In this document: positions 1-9,922 of the stretch, piece by piece
Numbering within the stretch: position 1 is the first letter of the stretch
Layout: every line of letters starts with the position of its first letter
Assembly (NCBI GenBank): GCA_025766275.1
Contig: JAFKAC010000003.1
Span: forward strand, 2,852,001-2,916,000
Reading direction: 5' to 3'
DNA from: Lactarius indigo
Lineage: Eukaryota; Basidiomycota; Agaricomycetes; Russulales; Russulaceae
Length of the DNA stretch: 64,000 nucleotides
Program-made: the position numbers and the translations under genes
The notes under the pieces: generated by a model
What the model was told of the DNA's origin: nothing
The model's database searches: none
The model's input: the letters and a program-made list of their open reading frames with translations, nothing else

Positions 1-336
1 ACCGTGGTGCTTCCTTCGGAAAACTCAGCACGAAGCTCGGAAGTACTCGAATGAACACAGTGACTTACGACCGCCAATATAGTCATTGCGTTCGTAGACA
101 TCGATTTCGACATCAAGGCCAGAACGTTCCTTGGCTTTGGCAATCCAGAACGCTGCAGAAGAACCCCCAGCCCCAGCGCCAATTATCGCGATACGTGGTG
201 GCTGTGGGGTTTCTACGATGGGTGACGATTCAGAAGGGGGTGTTTTTAATGGCCAGAGCTTGGCGATATCGAATGGGAGCTGGATTGCATGGGATAGAGA
301 TGCCGTGACTAGGACCAGTGAAATGAGCTTGCGCAT
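1..336 (-). CDS. Prenylcysteine oxidase-like flavoprotein, N-terminal part (runs off window)
   Basis: The gene reads leftwards off the window edge, so only the first ~90 codons are present. A hydrophobic N-terminus (MRKLISLVLVTASLSHA) looks like a secretory or vacuolar signal peptide. Around residues 48-63 is a dinucleotide-binding motif, AIIGAGAGGSSAAFWI, followed by an acidic strand end YERNDYIGGR. This order matches FAD-dependent prenylcysteine oxidases, which release cysteine from degraded prenylated proteins. A first intron (about 68 down to 14, donor GTAAGT) rejoins the frame as IGGRSTTV, a continuation typical of the family. Without the catalytic part, another FAD amine-oxidase-like enzyme is possible. 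The start faces the F-box gene at 449 with 112 bp between them. Confidence 0.7.
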
Positions 337-448
337 TGTAGTTAGGGTTTACGGCTGTCAACGAGCGCCTTGATGCTGTTGTCCAACGGAGTTAGCGGTC
401 CGGCGATCGGACATCCTCGGACATTCCCCGACCCACGGAAATCGTTCT

Positions 449-2129
449 ATGATATCCATCGTACCGCCAGAACTGACGGAGCGTACACTATCGCTCTGTC
501 ATCCTAGAGATGTCGCCTCATTTGCACAAACTTGCCGCCGTGCGCACATCCCTCGTTTATCGATCACCCGACCAGTATCTGTGGCGCACCCTCTTCTTGG
601 ATTACCCCTTCGACGACCCACGTCTCTCCAATGGATCCTCGGAAGTGGACTGGTGCGCAAAGCTTCGACGGCGCGTGCGGGCGGAACAGATAGCACGACG
701 CGACGGTGACCGCCGCAAACTCGTAGACGTTCTGCTTGAATGTGTCCGCGAGGCAGCCCCTTGGGCCACATACCAATCCTCTCACAATCTCTCATGGGTG
801 ACGGCAGTCCTAACGGTCAAAGAGTCTCCCTGGATTGAAGAGTGCCTAAGGCTCGGACTACCTGATTCTCCATCCATGAAGTACTCTGCTTCTGGCGCCG
901 AGAAGCTTCGCGCTCACCTCGCCCTCTCACTCGACCGTGGTGCAGATACAGAAGCCCCAGAGAGACTTGGGGTACTCCGCCGGATGAGTAGGGCCCGCGT
1001 TTACGACCTCCGGAATTACACTAGAGAGGCACACTGGGGCCCCTTCACCGACGGTGGTGACTGTGTGAATTGGGGTCATGTAAACGCCTTCGTAACGGTG
1101 ATCGCGAATGAACCTACGGGATTTCGGAGGCGATTGGCCTAAAGAGTTCAAGCCGCAAGCAATAGGTGCAGGGCCTAGAAGCATGCCGTGCATACTCCGC
1201 ACCTGGTGCCCTTCAACGATCCCCGTTTGACTGGGCAGGGGTTGAGGGACAGTGGTTGAGGATCGTCTGTTTCTGTGATTACCGGTATGTCTCAGTGCCA
1301 CACTGTTTCCAGGGAACCCCACAACCGACTGATGTGCATGAAGAGACTTAATCAGTAAGTCTACCTCCCGTCCAACGCTGAGAAATTACTGACCTTCTGT
1401 GAAGGATTCAATGTTTGTGGAGTAGATATGCTATCCGGTACCTGAACTCATTCTCTGCGTAACCAGACTTCCGGTCGGAATCCAGGCTTCTTCGATGATG
1501 AACACCAGGAGGCTTCACGACTGCTCCGCCTCGATCTCCGGATTATCACCGTGGAAAGCGATCCAAGGGTTCTAGAGAAGCTACCAGACCCCTCACGCCC
1601 TCCTATTACGTTCGGGGGGACAATGCGGGGTTTTCAATTCAGAAGAGGCGTTGAATCGCGTAGTTCGTGGCACCGTTTGTGTAATGAAGGATGGTAACAT
1701 TCGATGGAGCTTTGTGAGTGCACCTGGTGGACAGCGGCCCAACAATACAGCTTATCTCCGTCTTGCAGGTGTCAATATTCAAACATCACGACCAGTGGAG
1801 GTTAGATGATGACAATCAGTCCCCCCCTTGTGGATAAGTCTTTCGAACTGATCACGTCAAGCAGTTCAGAAGGGGTTCAGATCGGTGGTGTCTGTAGTGC
1901 GGCCGGTGTTGTAGGGGCTGGTCCAGTGCACATCACGAACAAGGTCGAATCCTTTTACCGTCACTCTCGTCAGCGTCGTGGACTTACCTACATTGCTGTC
2001 AGGCGACCCCTCAGGTCAGTGAGATCTTCTATTGCTCCCATTTACTCCACACGACACATAATTTCCCGCAGGTCCATTCTGGCTCTTCAAGGCGGGGGAT
2101 GATTTCACAGAGAGGGGTCGGCGCAAGTA
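449..2129 (+). pseudogene. F-box domain protein, reading frame broken several times
   Basis: The start MISIVPPELTERTLSL and following DVASFAQTCRRA form an F-box. Downstream, blocks typical of a mushroom F-box family appear in changing frames: LVYRSPDQYLWRTLFL, DWAGVEGQWLRIVCFCDYR, DGNIRWSFVS, SSEGVQIGGVCSAAGVVGA, and HHEQGDPSGPFWLFKAGDDF near the end. Introns explain some jumps (for example 1951-2002 and 2015-2071), but not those near 549, 1108, 1170 and 1918. Three of these four need one extra base removed and one needs a base added. F-box proteins recruit substrates to SCF ubiquitin ligases. The gene is either a recent pseudogene or an intact gene with base-call errors; other genes here show the same single-base pattern. 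The exact 3' end is uncertain. Confidence 0.65.
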
Positions 2130-2932
2130 GATGTCTGCCACGTATCAACTACCACGGCTTAACTTATGAAACCCGGGAACTAGGGTCTTGTGTACGCGAT
2201 GTAGACATTCATACTCATACAGCCAGGCCCTTCAGAAAATGCAGAGGTGTAAACAAGCCCGTTAACGTGCTCTTTGGGATACAGAACGTCATTTCACCGC
2301 AATTCTATTACCCTTCTATTTGGAATGCTGAGAACCTATCCAGTCCACTTCAAGACCGTGATACCGTTATGCTGGAACTCAGGAATAACGAACCCTATGT
2401 CCACTCTAAATAAGGTGTGTATGTATATATCTGGGTTTAGTGAAATGAAAGCATCACATTCATTCCCACAACCACTCCATCTCCGGAGTTCAGTTCAGAA
2501 CTTCACACATTACCGTGGAGAGGGGCACTTGGTTCTTGTACTTGTGTCGTGATGTGTGATGCCTTGTGTTGATCGGCATGTCGAAGTTGATGCGGCGGGA
2601 TTCTTATCGTCTTATGGTTGGCGCTCTTCTGGGCAGCGTCCTTGAGCGAGCACTCGTCCTTGATATGGCAAAAACAAATATTACATGACGGCTGGCAATA
2701 TGGAATGTCCACGATCACTTCATTAGGGGTGGATCATACACCGCACGGTGTAGGCGTGGGCGCAGGCGACAATACAGTAAGTCCTTCGGAGCAACCGCAC
2801 GACTGGCGAGCTCTGGACGCGAGGCACATGTAATGAGTTAGCGTGACACGCATATGCATATACCGGGGCTCTGAACCATTCTGGTCTGGGCATTTGCTAT
2901 TACAAACCGAGTCGAAATACACCTTTGCTGTT
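2130..2932. other. Intergenic, no supported gene
   Basis: This is the convergent space between the end of the F-box gene and the stop of SRP68. Short open frames are present on both strands, but none has recognisable motifs, splice structure or homology I can name. It probably holds the two 3' untranslated regions. Confidence 0.5.
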
Positions 2933-5135
2933 CTACCGCCTTCCCCACCAGCCTCCAAGCAGAGAACTCAGGCCACCTCCTGCGGCGTTTGCACTGGGCT
3001 CCGGCGTTGCAGGTCGCTGAATCTCCTCTACCTTTGCTTTTGTAACAGGTCGCTTGTCAACCATCGGATCTTCAGTACGGATCGGTGCGGTTGCGAGAAC
3101 TGTTCTCTGGGGCTGCTTCCCAGCGCGTTCTTGGAGCCGATTCATATCGAGCTGCACGTAATTGAGGGCGATGTCGAAGAATAAAGGCTTCTTGTAGTCC
3201 TTGTTGTCCGCAGACAGCGAGCCGCCATTGTACGTGAACCAATCGTTCTTAAAGCGGCTGCCATCTTCCGTCAACTCCTTGTCCAGCTGATCGAGATCAT
3301 CGGCGGTGATTGGGTAGAAGGCTGGGTCACCATTTGAAATAGGGGTCTATATGTACTGTTGACAACATAGATCGGGCTTCCCGGAGATGGATATTGCTTC
3401 GTTGTACTAGGGTCAGAGCCTCACCATACTTCTTGACAGGGACGTAAGTGAGCGCCAGATAGCGACATCTGTGTTTCACTCGTATCAGCCACCCTAGATG
3501 ATTGATGAATAGGTATTGAATAGAGACCATACCTGCGTGCATTCGTGAATGACATGCGACTGTCAACCGCAGCCGAGAGGTCTGGGCTCTCGTCTACGAT
3601 CGACAAAGTCCGCATTTGGTTCAAACTTTGCAGTATAGTGTCAAAGAGCTTTACCACTGCTGGATAAAGACGGGTATCAACAGGTTCTGCCTGAGATTTT
3701 GAGGATGCTGCCTTGTTTCCAAACGACTTTCGGGTTGTCTGGGCACTTTGCGCCAAAATGGTCGTAATGAGGAGCAGATCTCGTTGGATGCGGCGCGCGA
3801 GAAGATGATAGACGATGAAGACGTGGACGAAGTGGATGTCCCGGACACCAGGAGCAGATGATTCAGAAGTCAACCCGCTTGCCTATGATCGGAACACGTT
3901 AGACAGCTCACGGTGAAAACGAAAGTTGCAGACATTCTGAGCTTCAACCAACTTGCGCGCGACTTCCTCGGCGTCGCTCAGGGCGAGTAATATGTTATCG
4001 TATGCTGCGACGCCACGTTTAGATTTGCCTCCCTTGGATGGCTTTCGCCTTTTCTTTTCCTGGTCTGCTTGCGGAAGCTTCGACACCTCTGTGCTTTCCT
4101 CTCTCAATTTGGTCTCGCCTTCCTCGACTTTGACTAGGACATCGACGAGTTCGGGATTACGCACGGGAACGACTTCTCCTTCCCACACGAGTGTTCGGAG
4201 CTTGCGCTCGTCGCCCTTCGAATCGGCGCCACTCAGTTTCTGCACCAGCGCATCATACCCGTCAACGATCTGGGAGCGGTGCCGTGCCGACTGCTCCCGA
4301 ACAATGTTGTCAACGTCGTATGCCTTGCCGTGACCCAGCGCGTGGGCGCAGTAGCGGATCTCCGGTCCCATTTCGTCGGCGAAATACGTCGCAAGCGCCT
4401 GGTCACGACTCGTCTGAGCACGCTCCGCGAGCACGTCGAGGATGCCTCTCGCAACGCTCAGCTGAACGAGCGCGTCCTCAAACTCGTCCCGATAGCGGAG
4501 AAACCGACCGTTCAAGACGAGCATGTAGGCGGTCATCTCGAGGATATGTTCGGCCCCGAGACGGTCGACGTCGTATAGCGCTTGGCACTGCGAGAGAAGC
4601 TGCGTGGCCCAGTGCACCGCACGGCGAAAGCGTCCAGTCGCGTTGTGGCGCAGGGCAGCGGCCTTGGACGCATTTGCTGGGAGGGCAGCGAGAGATAAGA
4701 GTTCCTGCGCGTACGACCAGGCACGCTCTGCCTGGAACAAGAGCAGTTGGAGGCTAGAAGGGAGCACGTCAACAACAAGGAAGGGTGATTGAGGTCGTCG
4801 TCGACGAACTGTCCGTCCTCAATTTTGTCCTGGGGGACGGCGGGTGGTTTTTTGAACTCGCGACCTCTTCCATGTGTAATTTTTAGCGTCGAGCGAAGTC
4901 TGTGGGTCCTATTAGAGCAGTGCTTGCTGAAAAGATGTGAGGGTAAGATCGGTCAGGATGCCATGAGCGTTTACGAACCGATATCGCTCATGATCATGGT
5001 AGCGAAGTCCATAGCGACTACGTTGTTCATTCACCTAGTTCGAGGGCTACGGTGATATACGTGACACCTTGTCCAATTCAGAGAAAACGGTGCGCCCTCA
5101 CCTCTGAACGAGAGCGGCTTTGGAGAGTCAGCCAT
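2933..5135 (-). CDS. SRP68: Signal recognition particle subunit SRP68
   Basis: SRP68 with SRP72 forms the large heterodimer of the eukaryotic signal recognition particle, which takes ribosome-nascent chains to the ER. The start is MADSPKPLSF at 5135, ending at a GTGAGG donor. Next come LELVNEQRSRYGLRYHDHER and KHCSNRTHRLR, the conserved N-terminal RNA-binding region. A long tetratricopeptide-like exon follows (about 4780-3970), then a Lys-rich linker (KKRRKPSKGGKSKRG). DIHFVHVFIVYHLLARRIQR and RCRYLALTYVPVKKYGEAL lie in the C-terminal half. The protein ends in a Gly-rich tail (SLLGGWWGRR) expected to contact SRP72. After all introns are assigned, two single extra bases remain, near 5034 (CC) and 3342-3345 (GGGG). 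Removing each restores the family sequence. The gene is head to head with GET3, 118 bp apart. Confidence 0.92.
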
Positions 5136-5253
5136 GATAGTCGAGATCAGGCTGAATCGGGCCGACTACATTCTACGCTATTACGCCTTTGACGACGCGC
5201 AAGCGCAACAGACCACTTTATAGTACGTTACCCGCGACACGGTGCTCAGACCA
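5136..5253. promoter_or_regulatory. Shared bidirectional promoter of SRP68 and GET3
   Basis: Only 118 bp separate the two divergent start codons, so both promoters and both 5' untranslated regions must lie within or overlap this segment. A TTTATAG element lies about 30 bp upstream of the GET3 start. Shared regulation is inferred from spacing, not shown. Confidence 0.6.
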
Positions 5254-6709
5254 ATGGCAGAAGAAATACTCCCGCCGACCCTGCAAAATGTCCTGGACCA
5301 GAAATCTTTAAAGTGGATATTCTGCGGCATGTCCTCCAATCTCTTTGATTACTACACCTTCAACTCACTTTGCGTACAGGTGGAAAGGGTGGCGTGGGTG
5401 CGTCTCCAACCCCCCTCTCTGGTATTATACCACCGCTGGAACCTCGTACCTAGGTAAAACTACGACGTCGTGCTCTCTCGCCATCCAATTGTCACAGGTC
5501 CGGGAGTCGGTGCTACTTATCGTGCGTCTAGACACGCATTCGTGTACAATCGCCATAACCGCACCACATACAGTCGACCGATCCCGCGCACAATCTCTCG
5601 GATGCTTTCGGGCAAAAGTTTTCCAAAGAAGCGACGAAGGTCAACGGTTTTGAGAATCTCTTCGCGATGGAAATCGACCCCTACGAGCGCTATCCAAGAG
5701 ATGGTCGACCAATGTCTGCGCCTGTTCTTTTTATCTCCCTTGTTAGGTTAGATTTCTCACCGGAGAATTTTGCAGCGGACCAGAACGGCATGATGGGCTC
5801 CATGATGCAGGACCTCGCGTTCGCCATCCCAGGTGTCGACGAGGCCATGTCATTCGCCGAAATCATGAAGTACGTAAATGATCCCTGGTCCTTCTCACCA
5901 TTACAAGTGAAACCCCCCCCCCCCCCTTCCCTGATGTGCAGGCACGTCAAATCCATGGAATATTCTGCGATCGTTTTCGACACGGCCCCGACGGGCCACA
6001 CCCTACGCTTTCTTTCCTTTCCCAGTGTGCTTGAGAAGGCGCTGGGAAAGCTATCGACGCTGAGCGGGCGCATCGGCCCCATGATCAATCAGGTGCGTCT
6101 CTGTCTGCCTCAAGGCGTTGCTCCACTTCCAAATATGTAGATGTCTACGCTGATGGGGGGCCAAATGGACGCTACCGAAGACATGTTTTCGAAGCTCGAA
6201 TCGATGCGTGCGGTGATCACCGAAGTGAACACCCAGTTTAAAGATCCCGTGTGTGGTGTTTTCGGGGGGCTTACGCCTCGTTGTTTTCGCTCATGAATGT
6301 CTTTTTCTCCCTTGCAGGAGAAGACGACGTTCGTTTGCGTGTGCATATCCGAATTCCTGTCGCTGTACGAGACGGAGCGGCTCGTGCAGGAACTCACCGC
6401 GTACGAAATCGACACGCACAATATCGTCGTGAATCAGCTTCTGTTTCCCAAGGCCGGTGAGTAAACAAAACGCCACCGCAGTTTGGGGACATCCCAACAT
6501 TCACCGGCAATTCCCCCGCAGAGTCTAACTGCGAGCATTGCCGAGTACGCCACGCCATGCAGCAGAAGTACCTGAGAGAAGCGCACGAACTCTACGACGA
6601 GTTTTTCCATATTGTACAACTACCGTTACTCACGGAGGAAGTCCGGGGTCCCCAGAAGCTCAAAGAATTCAGCAATATGCTCGTGGTACCATTCAAACCA
6701 GACACGTAG
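5254..6709 (+). CDS. GET3: GET3/TRC40 ATPase for tail-anchored protein insertion
   Basis: GET3 is a dimeric cytosolic ATPase that carries tail-anchored membrane proteins to the ER receptor Get1/Get2. The start is [16 protein letters not shown]. The P-loop GGKGGVGKTT is assembled across introns, with an 18-nt exon at 5380-5397 giving most of it. Next are [16 protein letters not shown] (switch I), [16 protein letters not shown] (switch II) and the zinc motif CEHC in [16 protein letters not shown] near the C-terminus. The end is [10 protein letters not shown]. The first intron (5327-5379) uses a GC-AG pair. One extra C in the CCCC run at 5678-5681 breaks the frame between MEIDP and [10 protein letters not shown]; no splice site explains it, so a sequencing error is likely. 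A 14-base C run lies in a later intron (about 5913-5926). Confidence 0.93.
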
Positions 6710-7124
6710 AGTTCCTGGGCCCACGGTGCCCGATCATGCCCGACGGGGTTGTAGAATAGAAAACAGGTTACGCCATGGAATGATCGATCATTTACAACCG
6801 TCAACGACGCAGCAGGTTCATCCCTGAGTAGTACAGTGGAAAAGTTTGCTGCCGTGTCACTGCCAAATATGCAAAGTGCGAACAACAGATAACTGATACA
6901 AATACTGGCGCGCTACGGGGGGCAGAGTGGAGGTGCACACATATACACACTGTTCAAATCAAACCCGGATTCGTCTGTGATGGACGGGACAAGCACACAT
7001 TAAAAAAAGGCTATAAACAAAAGAAAAGGATAAGCGAAAAATGATGCGAAATACCGATACAAGATGATGCGACGAAAGTACAAAGGATGAAGGGACAAAG
7101 TAGGCTGCTCAGGCTAAAACACAT
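6710..7124. other. Intergenic, convergent 3' region
   Basis: The space between the convergent GET3 and bZIP stops holds only short frames without motifs. It is A-rich near 7000-7080, as expected for untranslated 3' ends. Confidence 0.5.
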
Positions 7125-9088
7125 CTATGGGCTTGAGGTCAGTCTTGTCGTCAACTTCTCCAATATAGAGTTGACGCCCTGCGGATCGAGTACGACCTTC
7201 GTCCCGTCACAACGTGCTTTATCCGTAAATTCAGAACAAAGCTCGTTAATGTCAACGTTCTTCAAAGGGGAAGAAATTCATGAGCCTCAATTGAATCCCA
7301 CACGAAGAACGTGGTCACTCACACTAGCCCGAAAATGCGGGTGTGATGTTATGTTTCGCCATGCGGTGACCACATCGATATTGTGTTCGTTCTTCTCTGT
7401 AGGAGGGAAAGCTGCTCCCTTGCACACCATCATGGGGCCATCTGCGCCTGCTGGTGCCCTAAATATATGACTCTGCGTCTCCTGCTCCTGAGGTGGGGGA
7501 GGAGCAAACATCGAACTACCCTCTGCATGAATCTGCTGTTCCATTTGTGCTCTGGTCTTCGGACAAGTATCTGCGTTAGACCTCGAGCCCGCTGCCGGTG
7601 ATGACCCATCAGAAGATTCAAATGGAGGACTACTGTTCGAACTAGAGGCAGCAGGGGATGTGTGAACGGATTGGTGCACAACTGGACTCAGTGACGAGGC
7701 GATAACAGGGCTGATGGGTGATGCTGCAGTGCTTTTCATCAAGACGTTGAAATTTATAGGAGACTGCGTGTCGAAAATATGACCACCAAAGAGTTCATCG
7801 AGAGAACCAGCATGACTAGTTCCTTCTCGGGAGGTTGTTTGCCCCGACCATTGCCCGAAGGTCAAGTCGAACGGACTACCGTCGTTAGAATCTGGCTGAG
7901 CAGTGTTTTTGGAAGTGTGACCGGTCTCAGAAGGACTAGGATCAGCAAACGACATGAACATAGGGTTGCTGGCAATAGTCTTGTAGGGCGTCCTCGATGG
8001 AACAAATTGACCATAACCAAAGTCGTAAGACATTATAGCGTCGTCATCGAGTAGATCAATTGACGCCGCGTCCAATTGAGTGAGTGAACCGAAGTCAATA
8101 TCTCCTGGGAAGGCAGACGGAGTGTCTAATGACGGAGACTGTGGAGTCGCCGCCTTTGTCGCCGCCGATGAAGGGGGCGAAGGTATGTGGCTTGTTGGAG
8201 CGAATATAGAATTTTGTGAGGCAGGGAACGCCGGAACATTGCCATCGAAGGGCCTGTCGTTAAGTTCACCGTTCCGAGGTACGGAGAAAGTGAACGATGT
8301 GGTCTTGAGAGAAACGTTCTCGTCTTGAAGGCGTTTCAGAAGCTCTTTGAGGTGTTGATTTTCTGTCTCGGTACTCAGATTCTTAGCTTCAAGTTCAGCA
8401 AGTTTATCTTCGAGCTAGAGGAACGGTCAGGGGGTTAAAAAAATGCGGAACTATGGGGGAAGAAACTGACATCCTTGACGTGCTTCTCCTTACGCTCCCT
8501 AAATGCACGCTGTGCGGCACGGTTCTGTTCCTTTCGTTTTAACAAGCGGGACTCATCCTAGACAAAAACGGATCTCGATTAATGAATACGCGAGTGATTG
8601 CCACTCAGAAACTGTACTCGCCTGAGAAGGATTGCCAGAGGACTTGCGACGAGAGGAGGCCTTTTTAGCTGAGGAAAGCCTCAATGGTCATATGGTGCCA
8701 CGTGGGTGGGAGAAGACATACATGTTTTCTGGTTGGGGCTCTCGTCGTCTAAAGCGTCATCACTCGCCTTGCGCTTTAGTTCAGGGGAATCTTGCTCGTT
8801 GCTGCTATTTGTCGACTGACGGCGAGACGAAGACAGGTGATCGGTAGTACTGGGAGGACTGGGGCTGCTATCGTCGCTAAGTGGAGGGGGTGGTGCGGGA
8901 GTCGTTAAGTTGGAGATCTTTGAGGGATCGACACCGTCGTGGGGTATTGCGAAGGCGTTAGCAGGAAATAGATCCGGGTCGAACTGCTTCTGAAGAAGAG
9001 CGAGGAAGTCGTTCTCGGCTAACTGAGAGAATGCAGAGGGAGACTGAGGGAAGTCCCAGAGGGGGGAGGAAGAAGTGTTGTAATCCAT
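7125..9088 (-). CDS. YAP1: AP-1-like bZIP transcription factor (Yap1/Pap1 type)
   Basis: Yap1/Pap1 factors switch on oxidative-stress genes and are held in the nucleus when cysteines in two domains are oxidised. The start is MDYNTSSSPLWDFPQ. After an acidic, Ser/Pro-rich region comes the basic region SRLLKRKEQNRAAQRAFRER, then a leucine zipper (LEDKLAELEAKNLSTETENQ). A central block with one Cys (NADTCPKTRAQMEQQI) resembles the N-terminal Cys-rich domain. The C-terminus has WRNITSHPHF, INELCSEFTDKARCDG and a hydrophobic export-signal-like stretch VNSILEKL. The intron before the basic region (8621-8558) has a GC donor. The Cys that normally precedes the WRNI-type segment in Yap1 is not in its usual place; one occurs ~22 residues upstream (MMVCKG). 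Confidence 0.88.
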
Positions 9089-9922
9089 TGCTTAGTAAGG
9101 AGGTAGGAGGTGGGGAAGATAAAATACGAGATGAAGGGGTACTGTAGGAAAGAAAGAGGGTCGTGGGAGTGGGAGGGAGAGAGGGATGGCCGAGTGGTTG
9201 GAGAGTAGGGGGAGTGGGAACGAGGATAAGAATGAGGGGGGAAGATCAACTCTCGGAGGGGAACGGTCTTGTCGGCATTTACAGTATTCCCAGAGAGGCC
9301 CTGTACTCTCTTTCCTTTCTCAGTCTTCTCATCATGCGCCCCTGTCCGGGGGCTCTACTTACTGCCGGGGTGTGACCGAGTGTGACAATATTTGGTAGTG
9401 GGCGGGATGCGTGCTTATAGAATGGCAACCACATCCTGTACAGTACGCGCGTCGTGGCCGTATTCTACGGATCTGTGAAGCCGAACCCAAAATGAGACAC
9501 CTTCTTGGCGCCCCTTGGTTCCCCCCGTCGGAACTTGGACTAGGCCGACTTCGCACGATGACATCCGAATCAAGAAGTCGTCTTCCCCAACTCTTATTCA
9601 CAGCAGGAGGTAGATGTCGACAGGAACTTGTATGAAATTATAACGATGGTAATACGTAGACCATAAAGTGGGTATATGAGGATTAGAAAAAGTGGATCTC
9701 TCCGATCACTGGGACACAGGGAAAGCAGTTAGAAAAACACTCCGGAAATTGAATAATAAGCGGAGATGACAGCTCACATAGTACTCGATCTCCAGCTGGG
9801 GTAAAGGATTTATCAAATCGTGGTTGCCAAAGTGTCATTAATGTCAACTCACGAACAAGAAACCAACTTTCCGCGGCCAGAGTATGTTAAGACCTGCGGG
9901 GTTGAATAACCGGTGGTTCAGG
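9089..9922. other. Intergenic, bZIP promoter region
   Basis: About 830 bp upstream of the bZIP gene and downstream of ERF4. A long purine-rich stretch (about 9090-9250) lies next to the bZIP start and is probably its 5' leader. A tRNA-like 5' segment at about 9183-9204 was examined and rejected. Confidence 0.5.

Noticed and set aside
4191..4757. 188-codon plus-strand frame
   Set aside because: It is the antisense of the well-supported SRP68 exon.
9183..9204. tRNA-like 5' segment (GGATGGCCGAGTGGTTGGAG)
   Set aside because: It resembles the A box of a Ser or Leu tRNA, but no B box or acceptor stem follows within 100 bases, and it sits in a purine-rich leader.
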